DNA from: Hyphomicrobium sp.
GTDB taxonomy: Bacteria; Pseudomonadota; Alphaproteobacteria; Rhizobiales; Hyphomicrobiaceae
Direction: 5' to 3'
Length of the DNA: 64,000 nt
NCBI RefSeq assembly: GCF_009026145.1
Contig: NZ_WBUE01000014.1
Location: forward strand, 1 to 64,000
Each line of letters begins with the position of its first letter. Positions within the stretch are counted from its first letter, which is position 1. The translations under genes and the position numbers were made by a program. The notes beneath the pieces were generated by a model. That model did no database searches and was not told where the DNA came from. It saw only the letters and a program-made list of their open reading frames with translations. Below, in pieces: positions 7,999-15,145 of the stretch.

Positions 7999-8289
7999 AT
8001 GTTCGCTTTGAATGGTATTGCGTCGGAGCGCGACCCCGCACGCCGCCTCACTCTCTTCCTCGTCAGCGCGATGTCACTTTCCCTCGGCGCTTGTGCGCAC
8101 AATGTGACAGACGCCCCTGCACTTCAGTGGCAGGTCAATACGGTCGATACATCGATCGACAGCGAAGCGGCTGGCACCTCCGCCGGTGCGCCGTCGTCAT
8201 GGAGCTGCGGTTCCGACAACCCGGACGCATGCTACGTCTATCGCGGCGGCAGGGACCCCAAGACCGGATTGGCCTTTACGCTGCTTTAG
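7999..8289 (+). CDS. small lipoprotein
   Basis: 96 residues. A hydrophobic segment ends in the lipobox LSLGAC (Cys about residue 32), so the protein should be lipidated and membrane-anchored facing the periplasm. The remainder is short, polar and contains two further Cys (SWSCGSD and DACYVY). GGAAC lies seven bases before the ATG. It is divergent from the MalT-type regulator, with the shared palindrome 73 bases upstream, so it may belong to that regulon. I do not recognise a family beyond small alphaproteobacterial lipoproteins. Confidence 0.65.
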   Translation: MFALNGIASERDPARRLTLFLVSAMSLSLGACAHNVTDAPALQWQVNTVDTSIDSEAAGTSAGAPSSWSCGSDNPDACYVYRGGRDPKTGLAFTLL

Positions 8290-8382
8290 TCGCTCGACCG
8301 CTGCTGACTGGCTCTGCTTGCCGGCGGGGCGGTGATATGGCACTCGGTTAGACGCTCGATAAGTCGCGGTAGGAGCGCATCC

Positions 8383-8511
8383 ATGGACGCCAAGACTGTT
8401 GTCATCGCCGTGCTGGTCATTGCCGTCGCCGTGCTCGGCTACCTCTATTACGAGCAGTCGCGCCACGGAATCAGCATCGACGCGCCAGGCGTGAAGATCG
8501 ACGCGAGGTAG
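8383..8511 (+). CDS. 42-residue single-pass membrane microprotein
   Basis: ATG 8383 is preceded by AGGAG at 8371-8375, seven bases away, a strong ribosome site. The product starts MDAKTVVIAVLVIAVAVLGY: a short polar start, one transmembrane helix (about 5-22), then a soluble tail ending DAPGVKIDAR. It follows the lipoprotein gene by 93 bases on the same strand. Short proteins of this design, with the tail pattern (S/D)I-PGVKI, seem to recur in Rhizobiales, but I know of no function. Confidence 0.6.
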   Translation: MDAKTVVIAVLVIAVAVLGYLYYEQSRHGISIDAPGVKIDAR

Positions 8512-8538
8512 GCTGCGTCGGCAGCTGTGTAGGCGTCC

Positions 8539-9174
8539 TCAGGCGCTGCCATCCGTTTGCGGCCCGATGCGTCGCCCGACGGCGACGAGTGCCGCCACCA
8601 GCGCGAGATAGATCGCGATCAGCCCGGCGACGTTCACCAGCGCGCGCGGGTAGCCAAGCTCGGCGACGTCGATGAAGGGATAGGGATACCAGCCACTCAT
8701 GGCGCCGTGGATGAGCGTCCAGCCGACGTAGGCGAGTGGAAATTCGAGCGAAGCAAAGCCGACGCTCCAGTGGACCTCGCGCTTAGTCACGAACAGCGCC
8801 CAGTCGAGTACGAACAACGGTGGCGTCACGTAGTGCAGCGTGCGCTCGAAGTAGAGCGGCCAGCCCTGACGCTGGCTGAGATCGCGCAACAGCAGATAGT
8901 AGATCGTCGCCACCATGATGATGTAGCCGGCAATCGCCGTGCGCACCGACGGGCGCGCCAGGAACTGCCCGAGCGAAGAGCGCGGCGCGATCAGCGGCAC
9001 GAGCAAGGCGGCCGCCGCAAGGAGGTTGGCGAGGATGGTGAAGAAGCTGAAGAACTTGATCGACGAGACGCCAAGACCGTTCAGCGTCTCATAGCGCACC
9101 AGCAGCCCGTACTGCATGGCGACGGCGAACACGGTGAAGGCCCCCGCAGCGGCGCGGTAGATCGTGCATAGCAT
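8539..9174 (-). CDS. Pr6Pr-family (FAR-17a/AIG1-like) integral membrane protein
   Basis: 211 residues with six predicted transmembrane segments (about 5-25, 40-65, 78-98, 112-130, 143-160, 178-203). Loops carry the family's characteristic aromatic and His residues: FFSFFTILANLL, ERTLHYVTPPLFVLDWALF, YPYPFIDV. The family is shared by bacteria and eukaryotes; eukaryotic AIG1/ADTRP members hydrolyse fatty-acid esters with Thr and His residues, and the His of LHYVTPP fits that position, but bacterial Pr6Pr proteins are functionally unassigned. The gene stands alone between plus-strand genes. Confidence 0.8.
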   Translation of the reverse strand: MLCTIYRAAAGAFTVFAVAMQYGLLVRYETLNGLGVSSIKFFSFFTILANLLAAAALLVPLIAPRSSLGQFLARPSVRTAIAGYIIMVATIYYLLLRDLSQRQGWPLYFERTLHYVTPPLFVLDWALFVTKREVHWSVGFASLEFPLAYVGWTLIHGAMSGWYPYPFIDVAELGYPRALVNVAGLIAIYLALVAALVAVGRRIGPQTDGSA

Positions 9175-9521
9175 CTGCGGCGTGACCCTCGGCTGCTCGC
9201 TGCCGACTATAGTTCATAGCCGCATCGGCTCGCCAGAATCGGCGCCGGCGTTCAGGTGCCTTCGGGATTGCGCGCGTCGCGGTGGCGCTCGATGAGACGG
9301 GGTCCGCGAGCTCGTTGCCGCGCTGCGGGTCCGCCCGCTGCCCGACGGCCTTCCCGGCCCCGCGCTGGCGCTGCGGTACGCCCTCCCCCGGCGTCTCGCG
9401 TGCCAGCCGCCTTTTCGGCGGTGCTTTGCGCTCTTGCATGCCGTCGCCGCGAGTTCTCCTTGGCATTCCCGCTGACAAAACGTAATGACACCCGCCTCAG
9501 TTCTTCCCGAGAGCACGCCCT
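9175..9521. other. intergenic stretch with only weak open frames
   Basis: About 350 bases between the divergent Pr6Pr and HAD genes. Overlapping open frames exist on both strands but are strongly Arg/Ala/Pro biased, lack ribosome sites and show no family motif. I looked for an SDHAF4/DUF1674-like C-terminus on the minus strand and did not find its conserved RYGDWE signature. Confidence 0.4.
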
Positions 9522-10400
9522 ATGCCGCGTCCGACCTCGCCGCCTCCCGTTCTCGCCCATGCCGGCGAGCTCCTGTCGCGCTATGACGTCATGTTCTGCG
9601 ACGTCTGGGGCGTGCTGCACGACGGCCATCGCGGCTTTGCGGCGGCGTGCGATGCGCTGCTGCAGTTTCGTGCCGGCGGCGGCACGGTGATCCTCGTCTC
9701 CAACGCGCCCGTGCCCGGCGAGCGCGTCGCTGCGATGCTCGATCTTCGCGCCGTGCCGCGCGCGGCCTACGACGACATCATCGCTTCCGGCGAGATAGCG
9801 CTGCGCCATATCGCCGACAAAGGCTATGCGCATCTGTTCTGTATCGGTCCAGGCGAGCGCGATGCCGCCACCTTCTCGCGCCTTGGCGGCAAACGCGTCG
9901 GGATAGACGCGGCCGATGCCATTCTGTGCACCGGGCTCAACGACGACGTCAACGAGACGGCCGACGACTATCGCCCACTGTTAGAGCAGGCGCGGGCACG
10001 ACATCTACCGTTGGTGTGCGCCAACCCCGATCTCGTCGTCGACGTCGGCGGCCGACAGTTCCTCTGCGCCGGGGCCATTGCCAATCTCTACGAGCGGATG
10101 GACGGGGAGGTGTTCTGGGCCGGCAAGCCGCACGCCAACGCCTATGAGGCCGCCCGCGCCGCCGCCGAAGGACTGCGCGGCAGAGAGGTGCCGCGCCAGC
10201 GCATCATCGCCATCGGCGACAGCCTGCGCACCGACCTCAAGGGTGCCGAGGCGTTCGGAATTGACGCCATTTTCGTGGCTTCCGGCATTCACCGCGAGGA
10301 GACGATGGGCTCCGGCAGCCTTTGCCCGGAGCAGCTGGCGCGCCTATTCGCGCCGCCGGCACCCTGCCCCATCGCGGTGATGGAGCGGCTCGTCTGGTAG
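9522..10400 (+). CDS. HAD-superfamily hydrolase, TIGR01459 type
   Basis: 292 residues. Motif I is MFCDVWGVLHDG (nucleophile Asp about residue 26), motif II is VILVSNAPVPG (Ser), and motifs III/IV are the Lys of FWAGKPHANAYE and the GDSLRTDLKGA acidic pair near 228-238. The order and the class II cap between motifs II and III fit the NagD-like branch, which dephosphorylates small phosphorylated metabolites; the alphaproteobacterial TIGR01459 group has no fixed substrate. No strong Shine-Dalgarno is visible before ATG 9522, but the N-terminus matches family length. It stands alone. Confidence 0.85.
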   Translation: MPRPTSPPPVLAHAGELLSRYDVMFCDVWGVLHDGHRGFAAACDALLQFRAGGGTVILVSNAPVPGERVAAMLDLRAVPRAAYDDIIASGEIALRHIADKGYAHLFCIGPGERDAATFSRLGGKRVGIDAADAILCTGLNDDVNETADDYRPLLEQARARHLPLVCANPDLVVDVGGRQFLCAGAIANLYERMDGEVFWAGKPHANAYEAARAAAEGLRGREVPRQRIIAIGDSLRTDLKGAEAFGIDAIFVASGIHREETMGSGSLCPEQLARLFAPPAPCPIAVMERLVW

Positions 10401-10470
10401 CCCTGTGCGCCGTTGCGGAGGCCAAGGCGCGGGTCTAGACTTTCGGCGGTCCAGCATAGGGGGGACGGTC

Positions 10471-10803
10471 ATGCGCTGCGCTCGCTTTGCCATCATCGCC
10501 ATCGGCTCGCTGGCAGTTTCCGCCGGGGCTCTCGCGGACGACACGGGCCTTGCCTACTCGCACGATCTGCGCAAGGAAGGCGGCCGCCTGTGCATGTCGG
10601 ATCACTATCACTCGGGATCAGGCTCGGGCCGCACCAAGGCCGCTGCCCAGGCCGCCGCCGCGCGCTCGTGGGCCGACTTCACCAACTTCGAGTATGGCAG
10701 CGTCTGGGCGCGCTGGTCGCTCGCGCGCAGCAAATCGGTGCGCTACACGAAGGCCGAGAGCGGCTGGAGCGCCGACGTCGACGGCCGCCCGTGCCGCGGC
10801 TAG
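10471..10803 (+). CDS. small secreted protein, conserved hypothetical
   Basis: 110 residues from ATG 10471, preceded by a GGGGGGA purine run. A signal peptide (AIIAIGSLAVSAGALA) precedes a mature domain with two Cys (RLCMSD and GRPCRG) and an alanine-rich helix (AAAQAAAARSWADFTNFEYG) followed by WARWSLARSKSVRYTKAESG. The pattern of an Ala helix with Trp-containing strands and a C-terminal RPCR is one I associate with uncharacterised Rhizobiales periplasmic proteins. Seventy bases separate it from the HAD gene; it may be independent. Confidence 0.65.
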   Translation: MRCARFAIIAIGSLAVSAGALADDTGLAYSHDLRKEGGRLCMSDHYHSGSGSGRTKAAAQAAAARSWADFTNFEYGSVWARWSLARSKSVRYTKAESGWSADVDGRPCRG

Positions 10804-11042
10804 CAGCCCCGCTAAGCGCGCCTCATAGCTCGGCAATTCCCGCCCATTTACCGGCCAGTTACCTTAACGGTCCATGCTCTCCGGCAGACGCTTAACCCCC
10901 GTCTGTCGTCACCCAACCGTCCAAACCTTTGTCTCGCTCGAAGGCCGCGAGCGATCCCGTAACCGCGGGGACAGTCACGCGTGCGCCTTGCTGGTACTTC
11001 CGGGATCCAGGGTATTGAGGACCTCGTAAAGGAATGAAGGCA

Positions 11043-11348
11043 ATGACCGCAACGTCCCCCGGCTTCCAGTTACATGCGTACCGCGCTGCGTTCGTCGCCG
11101 CGGTTGCGCTCATCGCGGCCATCGCCGCGGTCCCACAGGCAAACGCTGTCAGCCCGCAGGTGCGCAACGCCTGTGCCAACGACTATCTCAGCAACTGCAG
11201 CGCCTACGATCCGGAAAGCGCCCAGACGCGCAAATGCATGCGCGCCGTCGGCTATAAGCTGTCCAAGGGTTGCATCGCCGCCCTGGTCGCCGCCGGCGAG
11301 GTCTCCAAGGCCGAGATCGCCCGCCGCTCCGCCAGCAACCGCCGCTGA
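11043..11348 (+). CDS. small secreted cysteine-containing protein
   Basis: 101 residues from ATG 11043, chosen because AAAGGA lies nine bases upstream; the ATG at 11034 abuts that site directly. A signal peptide (FVAAVALIAAIAAVPQANA) ends just before a mature helical domain with four Cys (RNACANDY, SNCSAY, RKCMRA, KGCIAAL). The spacing and the final ALVAAGEVSKAEI resemble a group of Rhizobiales exported proteins with paired C-x(n)-C helices, whose function I do not know. A clear intrinsic terminator follows at 11373. Confidence 0.7.
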   Translation: MTATSPGFQLHAYRAAFVAAVALIAAIAAVPQANAVSPQVRNACANDYLSNCSAYDPESAQTRKCMRAVGYKLSKGCIAALVAAGEVSKAEIARRSASNRR

Positions 11349-11372
11349 TCTGAACATCCGCACCGCAGACTG

Positions 11373-11409
11373 GGGCCGCGCGCCATCGAAGCGCCCGGCC
11401 CTTTTTTTT
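11373..11409 (+). terminator. Rho-independent terminator
   Basis: GGGCCGCGCGC (11373-11383) and GCGCCCGGCCC (11391-11401) pair over 11 bp with one mismatch around a 7-base loop, followed by eight T. It terminates the secreted-protein gene ending at 11348. Confidence 0.85.
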
Positions 11410-11515
11410 GCGCGCGCCGGCGGTTAACCAACCGGTAAGCGACTCACCGCTGACTGGGGGCTGCAATGCCGGGGTGCGCCAACGCCACCACCTCTCGAAG
11501 CCATGCGGGTGGTTC

Positions 11516-11668
11516 ATGACCAGATTGCTGTACGACCTTGAGGATTACCTAGAGGACGCCGTGCACGCCGAGCGTCTCCCCCGCTGGATGCGCCGCATCG
11601 TGCGCGCCATCGGCCGCACCGTCGGCGAGACCGGCGACCTCATCGCCTGGCATCGCGCCCGGTTCTGA
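11516..11668 (+). CDS. 50-residue amphipathic protein
   Basis: ATG 11516 opens a frame of 50 residues (MTRLLYDLEDYLEDAVHAER, then a basic region RWMRRIVRAIGRTVG and a tail ETGDLIAWHRARF). The N-terminal half is acidic and helical, the second half basic and amphipathic. GGGTGG lies four bases upstream. It begins about 107 bases after the terminator at 11373-11409, so it should have its own promoter. Not a family I can name; the longer in-frame start at 11408 lies in the terminator T-run and is unlikely. Confidence 0.45.
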   Translation: MTRLLYDLEDYLEDAVHAERLPRWMRRIVRAIGRTVGETGDLIAWHRARF

Positions 11669-11779
11669 ATAGCGGCGAGATCCGCGGTCCGTGAGCGCCC
11701 TATGTCGCGACCGCGGGCGGTAGCAGGGCGCTCGACGACCTGCTAAGGAGCGCTCCGAACCGCAGTATCTGGAGCCACC

Positions 11780-12208
11780 ATGAGCGACGCCGAAAGCAAG
11801 GTGCGGAGCGAGACCGCCGCCCTCATCCGCCGCTACTACGACGCCTTCAACGCCGGCGACAGCGCCGGCATGATCGCCTGCCTCACCGATGACGTCATCC
11901 ACGACGTCAATCAGGGTGAGCGGCGCCAGGGCCTCGACAAGTTCAAGGCCTTCAACGCGCGCATGGACCACCACTACAAAGAGAAGCTCGAGAACATCGT
12001 GGTGATGGTGAGCAAGGACGGGCAGCGCGCGGCCGCCGAGTTCAACGTCCACGGCGTCTACAAGGCCACCGACAGCGGGCTTCCCGAAGCCAAGGGCCAG
12101 ACATATATTTTGCCGGCGGGGACCTTCTTCGCCATCCGCGACGGCAAGATCGCTCGCGTCACCACCTACTACAACCTGACCGACTGGATCGCGCAGGTTT
12201 CCGGCTAA
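11780..12208 (+). CDS. SnoaL/ketosteroid-isomerase-like protein
   Basis: 142 residues with the NTF2-like alpha+beta barrel pattern: an N-terminal helix ending RYYDAFNAGDSAGMIACLTD, the DDVIHDVNQGERRQGLDKFK loop, and C-terminal strands (AAEFNVHGVYKATD ... FFAIRDGKIARVTTYYNLTD). This corresponds to the TIGR02096 group of ketosteroid-isomerase-related proteins, whose substrate is unknown. It lies 27 bases upstream of panD on the same strand, so co-transcription is likely though no pathway link is evident. Confidence 0.8.
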   Translation: MSDAESKVRSETAALIRRYYDAFNAGDSAGMIACLTDDVIHDVNQGERRQGLDKFKAFNARMDHHYKEKLENIVVMVSKDGQRAAAEFNVHGVYKATDSGLPEAKGQTYILPAGTFFAIRDGKIARVTTYYNLTDWIAQVSG

Positions 12209-12235
12209 GCCGGCTCCCAACAAGGTTCAAGCGCA

Positions 12236-12610
12236 ATGCTCGTCACCATGCTGAGGTGCAAGCTGCACCGGGCCACCGTTACCGAATGCGACCTGCATTA
12301 TCAGGGCTCGCTGAAGATCGACGCCGACCTCATCAAAGCCGCCGGCTTCCTGCCGAACGAGCACATCGAGGTCTACAACATCGACAACGGCGAACGCTTC
12401 ACCACCTACGTGATCGAGGGCCGCGCGGGCAGCGGCGTCATCGGCCTCAACGGCGCGGCAGCGCGTAAGGCCTGCGTCGGTGATCGCATCATCATCTGCT
12501 CCTACGCGGCGGTGGACCTCACCGAAGCTAAGACACACAAGCCGAAGATCGTCGTGCTGGGCCCGGCCAACGAGATCGAGCGCATCACCGACAAGCCGAC
12601 CGTCGAATAG
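12236..12610 (+). CDS. panD: aspartate 1-decarboxylase precursor
   Basis: 124 residues. PanD decarboxylates aspartate to beta-alanine for pantothenate and CoA synthesis and is made as a zymogen that self-cleaves at Gly-Ser to create a pyruvoyl group. The sequence aligns with the E. coli enzyme from the start (MLRCKLHRATVTECDLHYQG, then SLKID), with Gly24-Ser25 at the same position; GERFTTYVIEGRAGSG and NGAAARKACVGDRIIICSYA are also family hallmarks. It is followed after 17 bases by a GNAT gene and then a nitrilase-family gene, probably one transcript. Confidence 0.95.
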   Translation: MLVTMLRCKLHRATVTECDLHYQGSLKIDADLIKAAGFLPNEHIEVYNIDNGERFTTYVIEGRAGSGVIGLNGAAARKACVGDRIIICSYAAVDLTEAKTHKPKIVVLGPANEIERITDKPTVE

Positions 12611-12627
12611 CCGCCCCGAGGAAATCC

Positions 12628-13218
12628 ATGGCGCTGGAGGTGAAGTCTCTAACGGGCGAGGAGATCCGCTCGGTGCTGCCGGCGCTGGCGCGGCTGCGCA
12701 TTGTCGTGTTCCGCGACTGGCCATATCTCTACGATGGCACGCTGGAGTACGAGGAGAAGTACCTCGCCAGGCTGGCGGCGGCGCCGGGCGCCGTGTGCAT
12801 CGTCGCCAAGGACGGCGAGGAGATCGTCGGCGCCTCGACGGCAGCGCCGATGATCGAGCACGCGGACGAGTTCGCCGAGCCGTTCGAGAAGGCAGGCTTC
12901 GACCTCAACAAGATCTTCTACTGCGGCGAATCCGTACTGCTTAAATCGCACCGCGGCCACGGGCTCGGACACGCGTTCTTCGATGGGCGCGAGGCGCACG
13001 CGCGAAAGCTCGGCGGCTTCACGCATTCGACCTTCTGCCGCGTCGTGCGCCCCGACGATCACCCATTAAAACCGAAGGATTACGTTCCCCTCGATGCCTT
13101 CTGGCGAAAGCGCGGCTACGCTCCCGTCGAGGGGCTCATCGCCACCTACGCGTGGAAGGACATCGACCAGGACCACGAGACCGACCACGCCATGCAGTTC
13201 TGGATGAAGCCGCTCTGA
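12628..13218 (+). CDS. GNAT-family N-acetyltransferase
   Basis: 196 residues. The acetyl-CoA site is visible as SVLLKSHRGHGLGHAFFDGR (about 107-126), matching the R/Q-x-x-G-x-G/A loop and following helix. The region before it (VCIVAKDGEEIVGASTAAPM) is the usual pair of central strands. The gene is 18 bases upstream of a carbon-nitrogen hydrolase gene; fusions of GNAT domains to nitrilase-superfamily proteins are known, so the two probably act on the same metabolite, perhaps acylating and hydrolysing an amide. The acceptor is unknown. Confidence 0.8.
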   Translation: MALEVKSLTGEEIRSVLPALARLRIVVFRDWPYLYDGTLEYEEKYLARLAAAPGAVCIVAKDGEEIVGASTAAPMIEHADEFAEPFEKAGFDLNKIFYCGESVLLKSHRGHGLGHAFFDGREAHARKLGGFTHSTFCRVVRPDDHPLKPKDYVPLDAFWRKRGYAPVEGLIATYAWKDIDQDHETDHAMQFWMKPL

Positions 13219-13236
13219 GCGGCCGAAAGCGCCGTC

Positions 13237-14145
13237 ATGAGCCACCGCCAGACCCTCAAGGTCGCCGCCGCCCAGTATCCGATTGATCAGCCGGCCACGC
13301 TCGAAGCTTGGCGGGACAAGATCGCGCGTTGGGTCGCGGACGGCGCGCAGACTGGCGCCGAAGTGCTGGTATTCCCCGAATATGCGGCGATCGAGCAGGC
13401 CGCAGCGCTCGGCGAGAAGGTCTACGGCGATCTCGACGCGACGCTGCAGGCGGTGGCCGAGCTGGAGGTCGACCGCGTTGGCCTCCACCAGGAGCTGGCG
13501 GCCAAGCACCGCGTGCACATCCTCGTTGGCAGCGGCCCGGCGCGCAAGGGCGAAGGCCGCTACGTCAACGCCGCCCAGCTCGTCACGCCGAAGGGCAGCG
13601 TCGGCGTGCAGGAGAAATTGATCATGACGCCGTTCGAGACCGACTGGGGCATCTCGGCCGGCACCCAAGTGCGCGTCTTCGACACCGTGCTGGGACTGAT
13701 CGGCGTCACCATCTGCTACGACAGCGAGTTCCCGCTGCTTGCCCGCGCCATGGCGGAAGCCGGTGCCGAGATGTTGCTGGTGCCCTCGTGCACCGAGCGG
13801 CTCTCGGGCTATCACCGCGTGCGCACCGGGTCGCGGGCGCGCGCGCTGGAGAACCAGATCGCCGCCATCGTCAGCCCGACGGTCGGGGACGCGCTGTGGT
13901 CGCCGGCCGTCGACCGCAACACCGGCGCCGCCGGCATCTACGTGCCGGCCGAGCAGACGGTGTCGGACACCGGCGTCCTGGCGCAGGGTGAGCTGAACGC
14001 GGCGCAGTGGGTGGCGGCGACGGTCGACCTGGCGCGCCTGCGCCATCTGCGCTCCTCCGGCGAGATGCGCAACTACGTCGACTGGCCGAACCAGCCGGGC
14101 GCCGTCAGGCTCGCCGACAAGGTCGAGATCGTCATGCTGGAATGA
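13237..14145 (+). CDS. carbon-nitrogen hydrolase (nitrilase superfamily)
   Basis: 302 residues. The Glu-Lys-Cys triad is present: Glu in VLVFPEYAAIEQ (about residue 48), Lys in VGVQEKLIMTPFE (about 129) and Cys in IGVTICYDSEFP (about 164). Members hydrolyse amides, carbamoyl groups or nitriles; the substrate cannot be read from sequence. It is the last gene of a likely operon with the GNAT gene 18 bases upstream and panD before that. The 3' end runs into a dense inverted repeat (14148-14216) shared with the convergent SIMPL gene. Confidence 0.85.
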   Translation: MSHRQTLKVAAAQYPIDQPATLEAWRDKIARWVADGAQTGAEVLVFPEYAAIEQAAALGEKVYGDLDATLQAVAELEVDRVGLHQELAAKHRVHILVGSGPARKGEGRYVNAAQLVTPKGSVGVQEKLIMTPFETDWGISAGTQVRVFDTVLGLIGVTICYDSEFPLLARAMAEAGAEMLLVPSCTERLSGYHRVRTGSRARALENQIAAIVSPTVGDALWSPAVDRNTGAAGIYVPAEQTVSDTGVLAQGELNAAQWVAATVDLARLRHLRSSGEMRNYVDWPNQPGAVRLADKVEIVMLE

Positions 14146-14147
14146 CA

Positions 14148-14216
14148 GTGAAATGGTGAGATGGTGAAATCGTGAGGTCATGAGCACTCACCATTTCACC
14201 ACTTCACTACTTCACG
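14148..14216. repeat. intergenic GTGAAATG/CATTTCAC inverted repeat
   Basis: The left half is built of near-repeats of G(G)TGA(A/G)AT and the right half of their complements. GTGAAATGGTGA (14149-14160) pairs perfectly with TCACCATTTCAC (14188-14199), and further imperfect pairs extend the arms. It fills the gap between two convergent genes and may act as a bidirectional terminator; heptamer-like intergenic repeats of this kind are seen in Rhizobiales genomes. Confidence 0.75.
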
Positions 14217-14217
14217 A

Positions 14218-14922
14218 CTACTGCAGCGCCCAGGTTATGGTGACGCTGGCCTCCAGCGTCTCCGTTCCGCGCTCGATCGGCACCGCCTCCGCCTTCATCG
14301 CCCGCGCAAAGACTGGGCGCGGGGGCGCCATCGCCTCGCCCTCCGTGATCGTCAGCACCTCGCCGACCTCGGCCCCGGCCGCCGCCGCGTAAAGCTCGGC
14401 GCGACGGCGCGCGTTCACTACTGCCTCCTTGCGCGCCTCATCGAGCAGCATCTCGGCCTTGCTGACCTCGAAGTTCAGTCCCGCGGTCTGGTTGGCGCCG
14501 GCGGTGACCAGCCGGTCGAGAATGTCGCCCAGCTTGTCGAGATCGCGCACCAGCACCTGCACCTCGTTGGTGACGCTATAGCCGTCGATCTTCGCCGCCT
14601 GCCCCTCGACGGGGCGGGTGTAGCGCGGCTCGACGCGGAACGAGGCGGTCTGGATGTCCTTGGCGTCGATGCCGGACGCCTTCATCTCGGCGATCACCTT
14701 CTGCATCGCCTCGGTGTTCTTCGACAGCGCCTCGCGCGCGGTTGAGCCGTCGGCCATTACGCCCGAGGTGATGCGCGCCTGATCGGGCTCGACCGTCACG
14801 CTGCCGCTGGCCGTGACGGTGATGGTGCGGCGCGGCTTATCCTCCTCGGCATGCGCCGGGATGGCGCCGATGAGGGCGAGCCCCACGATGGCGGGGCGTA
14901 CATATTTTCTGAGGGAGCGCAT
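14218..14922 (-). CDS. SIMPL (DUF541) domain periplasmic protein
   Basis: 234 residues from ATG 14922 (AAGG seven bases upstream). A signal peptide (YVRPAIVGLALIGAIPAHA) precedes the SIMPL domain: ITVTASGSVTVEPDQARITS, then KVIAEMKASGIDAKDIQTAS, RVEPRY, and DGYSVTNEVQVLVRDLDKLG, ending SVTITWALQ. These proteins resemble eukaryotic SIMPL and bacterial OprI-like surface proteins and have been linked to stress or cell-envelope functions, without a defined activity. It is convergent with the nitrilase gene across the inverted repeat. The longer in-frame start at 15084 would hide the signal peptide. Confidence 0.85.
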   Translation of the reverse strand: MRSLRKYVRPAIVGLALIGAIPAHAEEDKPRRTITVTASGSVTVEPDQARITSGVMADGSTAREALSKNTEAMQKVIAEMKASGIDAKDIQTASFRVEPRYTRPVEGQAAKIDGYSVTNEVQVLVRDLDKLGDILDRLVTAGANQTAGLNFEVSKAEMLLDEARKEAVVNARRRAELYAAAAGAEVGEVLTITEGEAMAPPRPVFARAMKAEAVPIERGTETLEASVTITWALQ

Positions 14923-15069
14923 TCTTCTACCTTGAGGAGGTTGCTGCTGGCACCAACATATAGCCGCGCTTCGCGGAGGATTCGCGGCGAAATCAGTGGG
15001 TTTCAGCGACAGCACTAAGTCTGGTATGAGGGGCCCCCTGCCCGCTACGCGCTGAGTCTCGCGGGGTGC

Positions 15070-15145
15070 GGGCCCGTAGCTCAATGGTTAGAGCTGGCGG
15101 CTCATAACCGTCTGGTTCCAGGTTCGAATCCTGGCGGGCCCACCA
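15070..15145 (+). tRNA. tRNA with CAU anticodon, probably tRNA-Ile2 (lysidine-modified)
   Basis: 76 bases with encoded CCA. Acceptor GGGCCCG (15070-15076) pairs with CGGGCCC (15135-15141); D arm GCTC/GAGC, anticodon stem GGCGG/CCGTC with loop CTCATAA, T arm CCAGG/CCTGG. The anticodon is CAU. The body (GGCGGCTCATAACCG stem and short variable loop TGGTT) is closer to E. coli Ile2 tRNA than to elongator Met tRNA, and no initiator features are present. Lysidine modification by TilS would make it read AUA. A plain Met assignment is the alternative. Confidence 0.85.

Noticed and set aside
9252-9516. Possible minus-strand SDHAF4/DUF1674-like end
   Set aside because: The conserved RYGDWE signature is absent in all frames, and no ribosome site is seen.
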